Part shown: piece after piece, positions 1 to 7,148 of the stretch
How positions within the stretch are numbered: the first letter of the stretch is position 1
Layout of the letters: every line of letters starts with the position of its first letter
NCBI GenBank assembly: GCA_947379685.1
Contig: CANCOG010000129.1
Coordinates: forward strand, 1-10,834
Direction: 5' to 3'
DNA from: Flavipsychrobacter stenotrophus
GTDB taxonomy: Bacteria; Bacteroidota; Bacteroidia; Chitinophagales; Chitinophagaceae
DNA: 10,834 nt
Translations under genes and position numbers: made by a program
The notes under the pieces: generated by a model
The model's database searches: none
Seen by the model: the letters and a program-made list of their open reading frames with translations, nothing else
What the model was told of the DNA's origin: nothing

Positions 1-92
1 GATGGGGCGGATAGGGCGGCGTTTTTTCAATTTGTACAATAAGTTTATACCCCATTTTATTAAAGTTGCAAGCAAAAAGTGCGTGGAAACTA

Positions 93-120
93 GTGTCATG
101 TCACACTTGAATTGACGGAT
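93..120 (+). repeat. Left terminal inverted repeat of the IS630 element
   Basis: Read inward, this end starts GTGTCATGTCA (93-103) and carries TGACGGATA from 113. Both blocks match the right end. The TGA stop codon of the downstream transposase frame (101-103, minus strand) lies inside this repeat. Confidence 0.9.
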
Positions 121-778
121 ATAGTCGTAATAGTTTTACCCTGGCATCATCGCAAGTAAATTGCCAGTTGATTTTGGCTTCCTTGTTGTTTCTATGATTT
201 TGCCATGCCTCTGCCTCTTTTCTCATTGTTTCAATGTTGCCAATTCTGCGATTTAAGCATTGGCCCATTAAAACATTCAGTTCGATTTCTGCCATATTTA
301 ACCAACTACCGTGTTTTGGGGTATAAACAAACTCGAATCTATCGCATATCCTTTTTGCTTCTTTAGGCTCATACACTTCATATAGAGCACCAGGTTTATG
401 TGTTGCCAGATTGTCCATGACCAATAGAATTTTAGGAGCGTCTTTATACCATTCATCTGCTATACGCTTGACATGCTTTGCCCAATCTACCTTCGTCTTT
501 TGTTCTGTGACTTCAACATACCTTTTGCCGGTCAGCGGCTCCGATACCAAAAAAATATTTGCGACTCCGCATCGCTCGTATTCAAAATCTTGTTTGGCAG
601 CGTGACCCACCGTCATTTCTATAGCAGTCCTGGTTTCTTTAATTATCTGTTTAGGTGATTCATCCATACATACTACCGGACAATCTTTATTATATGGCCT
701 TTTGTATACATCAAGCACTCGTTCCATATTGGCAACAAAATCGCCGTTTTTCAACGGAGGAATCACCCAGCCTTTCAC
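101..778 (-). CDS. IS630 transposase, downstream frame (DDE catalytic part)
   Basis: This frame encodes the catalytic RNase H-like domain of the transposase. Visible acidic residues are Asp39 in CMDES, Asp122 in LLVMDNLATH, and Glu164/Glu166 in the SWLNMAEIEL block, which together give the DDE triad. YTPKHGSWLN before the last block is characteristic of IS630. The GTG at 778 overlaps the stop of the upstream frame by four bases (GTGA), so translational coupling is possible. However, the family-conserved residues NELQPWK are encoded in this frame upstream of the GTG, which indicates that the real product is a 377-residue fusion (145+7+225) made by a -1 shift. The stop lies inside the left terminal repeat. 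No internal stop or missing catalytic residue is seen. Confidence 0.92.
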   Translation of the reverse strand: MKGWVIPPLKNGDFVANMERVLDVYKRPYNKDCPVVCMDESPKQIIKETRTAIEMTVGHAAKQDFEYERCGVANIFLVSEPLTGKRYVEVTEQKTKVDWAKHVKRIADEWYKDAPKILLVMDNLATHKPGALYEVYEPKEAKRICDRFEFVYTPKHGSWLNMAEIELNVLMGQCLNRRIGNIETMRKEAEAWQNHRNNKEAKINWQFTCDDARVKLLRLYPSIQV

Positions 779-1233
779 TTTCCAAGGTTGTAATTCGTTT
801 TTTTTAAAACCCGCCTTACAGTTTCATAAGAAATATCATCAACATACTCCAATTCAACCATCTTATCTGCAAGTAATCGAAGTGACCATTTTGAAAAGCC
901 GTCCGGTGCCTTACTGCAAGCTAGTGCAACCAAATGAGCCTCCATATCTCCGTCTGCCTTCCTTTCATATATTCGGGTAGTAGGACTATTCTCCAGAGCA
1001 GCATCAAAACCTTCTTCAACAAACTTCTTTTTAACCCGGTCTATTGTACGCATTCCTATCTTCAAAACTTTGACAACATCTTCATTGTTTACTTTCTCCG
1101 CGAACTCCCCTTCATCGCAATTCAGTAGTATAAGCGAGTGAATTACTTTCTTAGATGTATGGGTGCCGCCTTTCGTAATTGACAGCAACAAATCTCTTTC
1201 CTGTTGTGTAAGTGTAACCTTGTACTTTACCAT
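775..1233 (-). CDS. IS630 transposase, upstream frame (DNA-binding helix-turn-helix part)
   Basis: This 152-residue frame is the N-terminal part of an IS630 transposase. It has a homeodomain-like helix-turn-helix region at about residues 45-75 (…VVKVLKIGMRTIDRVKKKF…), then the family-typical block CSKAPDGFSKWSLRLLADKM and ETVRRVLKK near the end. After the two lysines the frame departs from the family sequence and stops at 775-777. The next frame contains the expected continuation (NELQPW…GWVIPP), so this product is normally half of a frameshifted fusion. Alone it could bind the terminal repeats and act as a regulator or inhibitor (inference). ATG at 1233 follows two tandem TAnnTTTG boxes. Confidence 0.9.
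   Translation of the reverse strand: MVKYKVTLTQQERDLLLSITKGGTHTSKKVIHSLILLNCDEGEFAEKVNNEDVVKVLKIGMRTIDRVKKKFVEEGFDAALENSPTTRIYERKADGDMEAHLVALACSKAPDGFSKWSLRLLADKMVELEYVDDISYETVRRVLKKTNYNLGK
798..805 (-). promoter_or_regulatory. Probable -1 programmed frameshift site (A8 run) in the transposase
   Basis: On the coding (minus) strand the sequence reads G-TTTT-AAAAAAAA-CGAA. In the upstream frame it is GTT TTA AAA AAA ACG. After slipping back one base it reads GTT TTA AAA AAA AAC GAA, which produces VLKKNELQPW, the continuation expected for IS630 proteins. A_AAA_AAA is a classical bacterial slippery heptamer. I did not identify a downstream stimulatory structure. Confidence 0.75.
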
Positions 1234-1244
1234 AGTTTTTTTGG

Positions 1245-1260
1245 CAAAGATACAAATTTA
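1245..1260 (-). promoter_or_regulatory. Tandem Bacteroidota-type -7 boxes for the transposase
   Basis: Reading the minus strand, TAAATTTG (1260-1253) is followed directly by TATCTTTG (1252-1245). Both match the Bacteroidota -7 consensus TAnnTTTG exactly. They lie 11-19 bases before the ATG at 1233, so the mRNA leader would be very short. No clear -33 TTTG was identified. Confidence 0.5.
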
Positions 1261-1287
1261 TACGTCATAGTATATTTGACATGACAC
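1260..1287 (-). repeat. Right terminal inverted repeat of the IS630 element
   Basis: Reverse-complemented, this end starts GTGTCATGTCA (1277-1287), followed by a divergent stretch and then TGACGTATA, which pairs with the left end. The outermost G of the element pairs with the target TA to form the TAG stop codon of the large neighbouring gene. Confidence 0.9.
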
Positions 1288-1525
1288 TAGTTCTTAGTCA
1301 ATTTTTCAACTTTTACCATTTGCCCTTCCTTATTATAGAGCATAAGCGTATACACGCCATTTGCAAGTTGGCTGATGTTGAGCTCGGTAGCATCATTCTG
1401 CTCCATAACCTTGCGGCCATCAACTGCATGTATCACTGCATTCAGCGGCTGCGAAGCAACTATGTGCACGATATTCTGTGATGGGTTAGGGAATATGCTG
1501 ATGTCTTCTGCCGAAACAGAACCCA
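1287..1525 (-). other. T9SS type A C-terminal sorting domain (coding segment)
   Basis: The last 78 or so residues hold the hallmarks of the Por_Secre_tail family: ISIFPNPSQNIVHI, VIHAVDGRKVMEQ, and ISQLANGVYTLMLYNKEGQMVKVEKLTKN. In the known system this domain is recognised by the T9SS translocon and removed by the PorU sortase, which attaches the protein to the surface or releases it. Confidence 0.9.
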
Positions 1526-4500
1526 CACCCAACACCCTGGCGCTTCCGATCTTGGTAACGATATAACCCGTTGAAACTGACTGACAACCGTTGCTGTCAA
1601 TTACTCTCACGGTATAGTCGCCAAGTTGCTCCGGATTAATGCTCGGGCCAACTCCTGCGATCGGGTTGAAGTTACGGAACCACTGATAGCTGGTGTAATA
1701 TCCCTGCACATTAAGCGTATAACCGTCAAAAGTGATGATTGGGTTTGGCAGCGGATATTGTACAAGCGTAATTGTTGAAGATGATGATGAACAACCTCCT
1801 GCAGTAATGGTTACAACACAAGAGTAATTGCCAGAGGTATTCGCACTATAGGTGTTATTTGTAGCACCTAATATATCAACACCACCCAACTGCCATTGAT
1901 AAGTAATTCCGGTGGAAAGACTTACGCTAACAGAAAGTACCGCATGACCTCCCCAGCAGAACTGGGTTGAAGTAAGTGGTATGATCACTGGTACAGTAAG
2001 TTCAGACACCTGGAATGCAGGAGTGGTAGTTGCAGTACATCCGGTAGAGGCAATTACATGAGCTGTATAGTTACCGCCAGTTGTCGCATTGTAGTTTGGA
2101 GCAACTGCGCCAGTGATAGCCGTACCATTCTTGTACCACTGGTAGGTGCTGCCACCCACTGCTGGTACACTGAGTGGTACGCTGCCACCGGTACAAAATG
2201 TTGATGGGCCAGATGTTGTAACATTAGCCGATGGCAATGGCATTGCATTAACCGTTGCTACAGTAGAAGTGCTTGAGCATGGGTAGCTGTTGGTGACTAC
2301 AACCTGATAGTTGCCCGATGTAGTTGCGGTATAATTGATATCGGTAGCACCTGTAATATTTGTACCACCTAACTGCCATTGATAAGTGTAGCCACTTCCT
2401 GCTGTTGCAGTAATAATAACACTACCACCGTTACAGAAAGTAAGTGAACCTGTAGCAACAATTGAAGATGAAGGCGCAGCCAGAATGGTAACTGGTATTG
2501 ACGTTGAAGTAGCAGAACAACCTGCCGCATTGCTGACAATTACATTATAACTTCCACTTGCGGTAGCGTAATAGACTGATCCCGTTGCGCCGGTGATTCC
2601 TGCACCACCCAGCATCCACTGGTAAGTAAGGCCTGAACCGGTATTGGCATTCAGGGTAGCACTGGCACCGCTGCACACGGTAGTTGCACCGGCAGCTGCA
2701 ACTGTAGCAGTTGCTGGGTTTATGCTAACAGCCATTGATGGTGACAAAGCACGGCAACCATTGGAGTTAGTAATAGCCACATGATAACTGGCACCGGTAG
2801 TAGCCATGTAATAGTCATCGGTCTCGCCTGATATTGGAGAAGCACCTGTATACCATTGGTAGGTATAGCCTGTTCCGTAACTGGCGGTCAGTACAACAAA
2901 GCCACCCGGGCAAAGCATGGTATCACCCAATGGAGTAAGTACCGCACCTGGCAACGGATTAACAGTGAGCGAGGTAGTATTGTAGCAGGTGCCGACTGTA
3001 TAAGTAATGGTAGCAGTACCTGCGGCAACGCCAGTGATAGTACCGGTTGTGGTAGTTGTCGCTGTTGCAGTTGCAATAGTGGTATTACTGCTGGTCCAGC
3101 TGCCCCCTGGCAGCGAGTTCGCTAATACCGTCGTAGAGCCCGCCTCACACACCGAAGTTGTTCCTGTTATCGCGGTTGGTGTAGGGTTAACAACAAACAC
3201 CCTCGATATCGCACAGCTTGTTCCCAATGTAAAGGTAATATTCAATGTTCCGGCGCTTACACCTGTAACAACGCCAGTTGTTGAACCAACTGTTGCCAAA
3301 GAAGTGCTGCTGCTGGTCCAGGTTCCTGTACCCGATGGGTTCGAAAGTGTTACCGTTCCACCCTCACATACACTTGCTGTGCCTGTTATGCTGGAAGGTA
3401 GTGGGTTAACGGTCATATTCATTGTTATATAACAACCGCCTGGTAGCATATAAGTAATTACGGCACCGCCGGCAGAAACACCAGTAACAACACCCGATGC
3501 TGCATCGACAGAAGCTATACTAGTGTTATTGCTGCTCCATGAACCACCGCCCGTGGCATCGGTCAACGAAACTGTTGAGTTCACGCACACCGCAGTAGGG
3601 CCTGCAATAGACACTGGTAATGGATCAACTGTTATTGCCTGCGTTTGAAGGCAACCAGTACCAAGTGTATAAGTAATAGTAGTAGAGCCAACAGAAACAC
3701 CTGTAATAACTCCTGTTCCTGAAATAGTAGCTATAGAAGAGTTACCACTCGCCCAGGTACCGCCACCTGTCGCATCGCTGAATGTTGTCGTAAATGTATG
3801 ACAAACATCAAATGCACCGGAGATAGCCGCTGGTAATGGGTTCACTATTAATGACTGGTTGACAAGGCAACCTGTACCCAGCATATACGTGATATCTGTT
3901 GTACCGGCTGCTACACCTGTCACGAGACCCGATATGCTTACCGTAGCGATCGAACTGTTACCTGAACTCCATGTTCCACCACTTACCGTATTGCTAAATG
4001 TACTGTTCAGGCCGGCACAAATTGCAGCTACACCGCTTATGGTGGAAGGCAATGAATTACCTGTTACTGTAGAAGTATTGATACAGCCTGTTGGCAAAGT
4101 ATAGGTAATAACTGTTGTTCCGCTGGAAACACCAGTTACAACGCCGCCTGAAGTAATAGTACCTACTGAGGTAGTATTACTTGTCCAGGAACCACCACCC
4201 GAAGCGTCCGTGAGATTAATAGTCAAACCCATACAAACGGCGGTTGGGCCACCGATAGGTGCTGGCAGAGGATTAACAGTCACTACTGTGGAAACGCCAC
4301 AGCCCGTAGCAGTGAGTACGTAAGAAATATTCACGGCACCAGCGCTTACACCGGTTACAACACCGGAGGCATCAACAGTCGCCAGGGACGTGTTGCCGCT
4401 GCTCCAGTTGCCACCACCGGTCGCATCATATAAATAGGTCACCGAACCACCCTCACAAACCGATGTTGTACCGGTAATATTGGCTGGTAACGGATTAACT

Positions 4501-6818
4501 GTAATTGTTTTAAAAACCGTACAACCTGAACTCAGGAAGTAAGTTAGTGTGGCAGTTCCACCGCTCACACCCGTAACAACACCCGTAGAGGTATTTATTG
4601 TGGCTACACCGCTATTGCTGCTGCTCCAGGTACCGCCTGAAACAGAATCGGAATAGGTGGCCGTTGATGCCTGACATACTACCGAAGGACCTGTTATAAT
4701 ACTCGGCAATTGGTTAACCGTCATGCCGGCAGTAATGTAACAACCAGTTGAACCAACTGTATAGGTTATGGTTAATGTGCCGCGCGAGATGCCAGTCACA
4801 ACACCCGAAGAATTGATGGTAGCCCGTGCAGTATTGCTGCTGCTCCATGTTCCACCGCCGGTAGCATCATACAGGTTGGCTGTATTCCCGCCTTCACAAA
4901 CAGAGAAAGTACCTGTAATAGCAGATGGAAGCGCATTAACTGTAATGCCCTGTGTCCTGAAACAACCGCCGGGAGCTGTGTAGGTAATGACTACTCCGCC
5001 AGACGACGCACCGGTAACCACGCCAGTACTGCCAACTACTGTGGCAATAGAACTGGTTCCACTGGCCCAGGTACCGCCTGATGGAGTAGAACCCAAAGTA
5101 ATTGACGACCCTACGCATACAGCCGTTGGACCTGTAAAGGCCGATGGCATTGGGTTGACAGTTGTTGTATCAATAATAAAACATCCCGTACTGCCCATTG
5201 TGTAGGTAATAAAGGTTGTACCGGTAGCTACGCCTGTTATAACACCAGTTGAGGAAACAACTGTGGCAACCGATGTTGTACCGCTGGTCCAGGTACCACC
5301 TGAAGGCGTTCCGGTTACGGTTATTGTCTGCATTGGGCAAACTGACCTTGGACCTGAAATTGCTGTAGGGCCTGAGTTAACCGTAACATTGAAAGTAACA
5401 TAACAACCAGTGCTGAATGCATAGGTTATTACAGCTGTTCCTGCTGCAATGCCCGTAACCGTACCCGAAGTTCCTGTACCGGAAGCCGTAGCAATTGATG
5501 TGCTTGCTGTTGTCCAGGTACCGCCTGCATCAGCATCTGTCAATGTAATAGACTGACCTATACAAACTGCTGTTGGGCCGGCAATATTGGACGGGACGGG
5601 ATTACACGTGACAACACAACTCCCAGTAAGCGTTGCCGTACAACCTGCTGCCGTAGCACTGAGCAGCGTGTAAGTATAGGTGGTTGAAGTAGTGCCCGTA
5701 GTAAGCGTACCGGTAGATATAGTAGCAGTTCCACCGCCACCGATTGTAACACTAAGCGTAGAGCCTCCGTTAATATTATAATAGACTGTAGCACCTGCCG
5801 TACCACTAAATGTAACGGTTCTGCTGCCGCCACTGCAAACACCGCCGGTACCACTTATGGTAGCTACGGGCAATGTGTCCACAACAACTGTGGTAACCGC
5901 ACTGTCTCTGCAGGTACTGTTAGTTGCTGTAAATGTATAGGTACCTGCCTGAGCAGCTGTAATGCCTGTGATACTTGGATTCTGGAGCGTAGAGCTAAAA
6001 CCACCCGGGCCTGACCATGAATAACCGGTTGCAGTACCGGCAGTAACAGTTCCTGAAAAGTTAACTGTGCTGCCCACACATGCCGGACCATCATTGGTTG
6101 GTGCGAGCGTCATGCAATTTGGTGACCATTGATATACCTGGCCATTTGCTGGCAGGGAAGAAATAGACGTGTAAAATGTACTGGAAGAACGGCCAGGCGA
6201 ACTACTGTTGTTTGAAAGAGTCTGGTAGTCAGATGCGCTGTTGGCAATGCCTATTGTTGCTGAGGTAGAAGAAATGGAATGGGTGCCATACCAGAACTCA
6301 ATAACGTTTGTTGTTTCATAGAGCTTAACCTGATAATTGTCCGCCCCGTAACCCGAGGAACAGCATCGACCCCACGCCTTCCATTCGAAAGTAAATACGC
6401 GATTCGGTGCCGACCCAGTTGTAACATAATAGGCGCGACCACCATACCTGCCATCATTATCATCCCAAAAACACATCAGCATGCCCACGCCACTTGAAAT
6501 GGATGACATAGAAGAGGTGACGTTAACGTAGGTAGGCCAGCCACCAGTAGTTGAATTGGCCAGCGATAAATAACCGTTGGAATTTGCCGCCAATGTAGTG
6601 TAGGTTGTGCCGCAATAAACAAAATTAAAGCCTATCGATGCACTTCCCCAGGCACAATCGTCGCAGGCAAACGAACCCGGAGATGCAGTAGCGCCCGATG
6701 TACCCGATATGCTACTATAGGTACTACTGAAAGCATTAAAGCTATAGCTAGCTGCTGTTTGTCCAAAACCAACATAGCCCACAATAGTGAGCAATAGGAA
6801 TAAGTAAATTTTCTTCAT
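1287..6818 (-). CDS. Giant secreted Big_2/Ig-like repeat protein with T9SS sorting domain
   Basis: This 1,843-residue protein is exported by Sec (residues 1-19, a MKK start and hydrophobic core ending near GFGQ) and then across the outer membrane by T9SS. Residues 20-235 form a beta-rich domain with aromatic patches and a CDDC motif. Residues 237-316 and 317-405 look Ig/PKD-like. Twelve Big_2-like repeats follow from residue 419 to about 1300, then Ig-like repeats with a YQW core to about 1755, and a Por_Secre_tail domain to the end (FPNP, VDGRKV, NGVYTLMLYNKEGQMVK). The middle is rich in Ser, Thr, Gly and Val and almost free of charged residues. It is probably a surface-anchored or released adhesin or structural filament. 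No enzymatic domain was recognised, so the role is inference. The stop codon TAG is shared with the end of the IS630 element. No RBS resembling AGGAGG is seen, which is normal for the phylum. Confidence 0.93.
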   Translation of the reverse strand: MKKIYLFLLLTIVGYVGFGQTAASYSFNAFSSTYSSISGTSGATASPGSFACDDCAWGSASIGFNFVYCGTTYTTLAANSNGYLSLANSTTGGWPTYVNVTSSMSSISSGVGMLMCFWDDNDGRYGGRAYYVTTGSAPNRVFTFEWKAWGRCCSSGYGADNYQVKLYETTNVIEFWYGTHSISSTSATIGIANSASDYQTLSNNSSSPGRSSSTFYTSISSLPANGQVYQWSPNCMTLAPTNDGPACVGSTVNFSGTVTAGTATGYSWSGPGGFSSTLQNPSITGITAAQAGTYTFTATNSTCRDSAVTTVVVDTLPVATISGTGGVCSGGSRTVTFSGTAGATVYYNINGGSTLSVTIGGGGTATISTGTLTTGTTSTTYTYTLLSATAAGCTATLTGSCVVTCNPVPSNIAGPTAVCIGQSITLTDADAGGTWTTASTSIATASGTGTSGTVTGIAAGTAVITYAFSTGCYVTFNVTVNSGPTAISGPRSVCPMQTITVTGTPSGGTWTSGTTSVATVVSSTGVITGVATGTTFITYTMGSTGCFIIDTTTVNPMPSAFTGPTAVCVGSSITLGSTPSGGTWASGTSSIATVVGSTGVVTGASSGGVVITYTAPGGCFRTQGITVNALPSAITGTFSVCEGGNTANLYDATGGGTWSSSNTARATINSSGVVTGISRGTLTITYTVGSTGCYITAGMTVNQLPSIITGPSVVCQASTATYSDSVSGGTWSSSNSGVATINTSTGVVTGVSGGTATLTYFLSSGCTVFKTITVNPLPANITGTTSVCEGGSVTYLYDATGGGNWSSGNTSLATVDASGVVTGVSAGAVNISYVLTATGCGVSTVVTVNPLPAPIGGPTAVCMGLTINLTDASGGGSWTSNTTSVGTITSGGVVTGVSSGTTVITYTLPTGCINTSTVTGNSLPSTISGVAAICAGLNSTFSNTVSGGTWSSGNSSIATVSISGLVTGVAAGTTDITYMLGTGCLVNQSLIVNPLPAAISGAFDVCHTFTTTFSDATGGGTWASGNSSIATISGTGVITGVSVGSTTITYTLGTGCLQTQAITVDPLPVSIAGPTAVCVNSTVSLTDATGGGSWSSNNTSIASVDAASGVVTGVSAGGAVITYMLPGGCYITMNMTVNPLPSSITGTASVCEGGTVTLSNPSGTGTWTSSSTSLATVGSTTGVVTGVSAGTLNITFTLGTSCAISRVFVVNPTPTAITGTTSVCEAGSTTVLANSLPGGSWTSSNTTIATATATTTTTGTITGVAAGTATITYTVGTCYNTTSLTVNPLPGAVLTPLGDTMLCPGGFVVLTASYGTGYTYQWYTGASPISGETDDYYMATTGASYHVAITNSNGCRALSPSMAVSINPATATVAAAGATTVCSGASATLNANTGSGLTYQWMLGGAGITGATGSVYYATASGSYNVIVSNAAGCSATSTSIPVTILAAPSSSIVATGSLTFCNGGSVIITATAGSGYTYQWQLGGTNITGATDINYTATTSGNYQVVVTNSYPCSSTSTVATVNAMPLPSANVTTSGPSTFCTGGSVPLSVPAVGGSTYQWYKNGTAITGAVAPNYNATTGGNYTAHVIASTGCTATTTPAFQVSELTVPVIIPLTSTQFCWGGHAVLSVSVSLSTGITYQWQLGGVDILGATNNTYSANTSGNYSCVVTITAGGCSSSSSTITLVQYPLPNPIITFDGYTLNVQGYYTSYQWFRNFNPIAGVGPSINPEQLGDYTVRVIDSNGCQSVSTGYIVTKIGSARVLGVGSVSAEDISIFPNPSQNIVHIVASQPLNAVIHAVDGRKVMEQNDATELNISQLANGVYTLMLYNKEGQMVKVEKLTKN
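1560..2912 (-). repeat. Five to six Ig-like YQW repeats before the sorting domain
   Basis: From Cys1303 the unit type changes to C-x-GG-x(12)-GYTYQW-x-LGG-x-x-ITGAT-x(3)-Y-x-ATTSGNY-x-V-x-V-x-N-x-x-GC, about 80 residues long. Five units begin with Cys (near residues 1303, 1383, 1463, 1542 and 1620). A sixth (YTSYQWFRN…GDYTVRV) lacks the first Cys and joins the tail. These resemble the Ig-like modules often placed next to T9SS tails. Boundaries are approximate. Confidence 0.8.
2913..5564 (-). repeat. Twelve tandem Big_2-like domain repeats, about 221 bp each
   Basis: The units run from Cys419 (codon 5564-5562) to just before Cys1303 (codon 2912-2910), averaging about 74 residues. A typical unit is GPTAVC-x(9)-DATGGG-[TS]-W-[ST]-S-x-N-x-S-IATV-x(3)-GVVTGVSAGT-x-x-ITY-x(4)-GC-x(6)-VNPLP. 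The W-x-S…VTGVSAGT-ITY core is that of bacterial Ig-like group 2 domains. Each unit has one Cys at its start and usually one in the G-C after ITY, which could form a disulphide in the unit. The repeats differ in sequence, with several CEGG-type units (4, 6, 11) among CVG/CIG types, so they are not recent identical copies. Confidence 0.88.
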
Positions 6819-7148
6819 CGCAAATATTTTATTTTAACAACCCTCTCGTAACGTAAATTTAAGATAAGTTTTCGTGATATTCAAAAAAAAGTGATAAAAA
6901 TTAGTTTTAGAGCAATATATAGGAACTCAACGTCCCTGAATTATGGAGCTTTTATCCCCGTGAAGTCTCTACCCTTCGCAGGACTCTACCGCATCGGGTG
7001 GTCAGTTCATCCCCATTCATGTCACCGGCACATTTACACGCATTACGCTAACCTCATTCTACCATTCATCACGGTGCATCAAATCAAAACCTACCCTAAT
7101 TCCTGCACAACGCCTAAAGTCCTAACTTCGCAGCACAAATCAATTTTC
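6819..7148. other. Divergent intergenic region, no gene recognised
   Basis: About 330 bases separate the divergent starts at 6818 and 7149. The half near the giant gene is A/T-rich and holds its candidate promoter. From about 6950 to 7100 the base composition is more G/C-balanced. Near the beta-barrel gene, TAACTTCG (7123-7130) is one mismatch from TAnnTTTG on the plus strand. The heptamer CTCTACC occurs twice, at 6967 and 6984 (17-base spacing). A reading frame open from 6891 to 7148 joins the downstream gene but has no recognisable protein character. I recognised no riboswitch or structured RNA. Confidence 0.5.
6854..6885 (-). promoter_or_regulatory. Candidate promoter of the giant T9SS protein
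   Basis: On the minus strand a TTTG (6885-6882) is followed after 20 bases by TAAATTTA (6861-6854), one mismatch from the Bacteroidota -7 box TAnnTTTG. The spacing fits the -33/-7 architecture and the box is 35 bases before the ATG at 6818. The segment between box and start is A/T-rich, as is common in the phylum in place of a Shine-Dalgarno sequence. Confidence 0.5.

Larger units (their letters stand above)
91..1289 (-). mobile_element. Complete IS630-family insertion sequence with TA target duplication
   Basis: The element proper runs from 93 to 1287 (1,195 bp) and is flanked by TA at 91-92 and 1288-1289, the dinucleotide target that IS630/Tc1-type elements duplicate. Both ends begin GTGTCATGTCA when read inward, and a second matching block, TGACGnATA, follows about ten bases further in, so the terminal repeats are bipartite and about 28 bp long. 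Two overlapping minus-strand frames encode a helix-turn-helix region and a DDE catalytic region. Both ends, the target duplication and both reading frames look undamaged, so the copy may be active. It lies in the stop codon of the large gene at 1287-6818 and in the same orientation. Known of the family: cut-and-paste transposition by a DDE transposase. Family assignment is by motif recognition. Confidence 0.93.

Noticed and set aside
1..30. GC-rich stretch followed by T6 as a terminator on the plus strand
   Set aside because: Only one arm of a possible stem is inside the window, so it cannot be judged.
101..1233. Transposase as a decayed pseudogene because of its two frames
   Set aside because: The catalytic residues, both terminal repeats and the target duplication are intact, and the frame change falls on a slippery A8 run, so programmed frameshifting is the better reading, though an indel cannot be excluded.
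3007..3432. 141-residue plus-strand frame inside the giant gene, with others such as 4768-4983 and 4987-5205
   Set aside because: These are antisense shadows of the repetitive Thr/Val-rich coding sequence; their Val/Pro-rich repeats mirror the repeat period of the real gene.
2913..5564. CRISPR-like or satellite repeat array
   Set aside because: The repeats are about 221 bp, in frame, divergent at the DNA level and conserved as protein domains.
6891..7148. N-terminal extension of the beta-barrel protein by 86 residues from a GTG at 6891
   Set aside because: The extension has no protein-like character and would bury an obvious signal peptide (MKKVSLLLL…VVSA) that starts at 7149.
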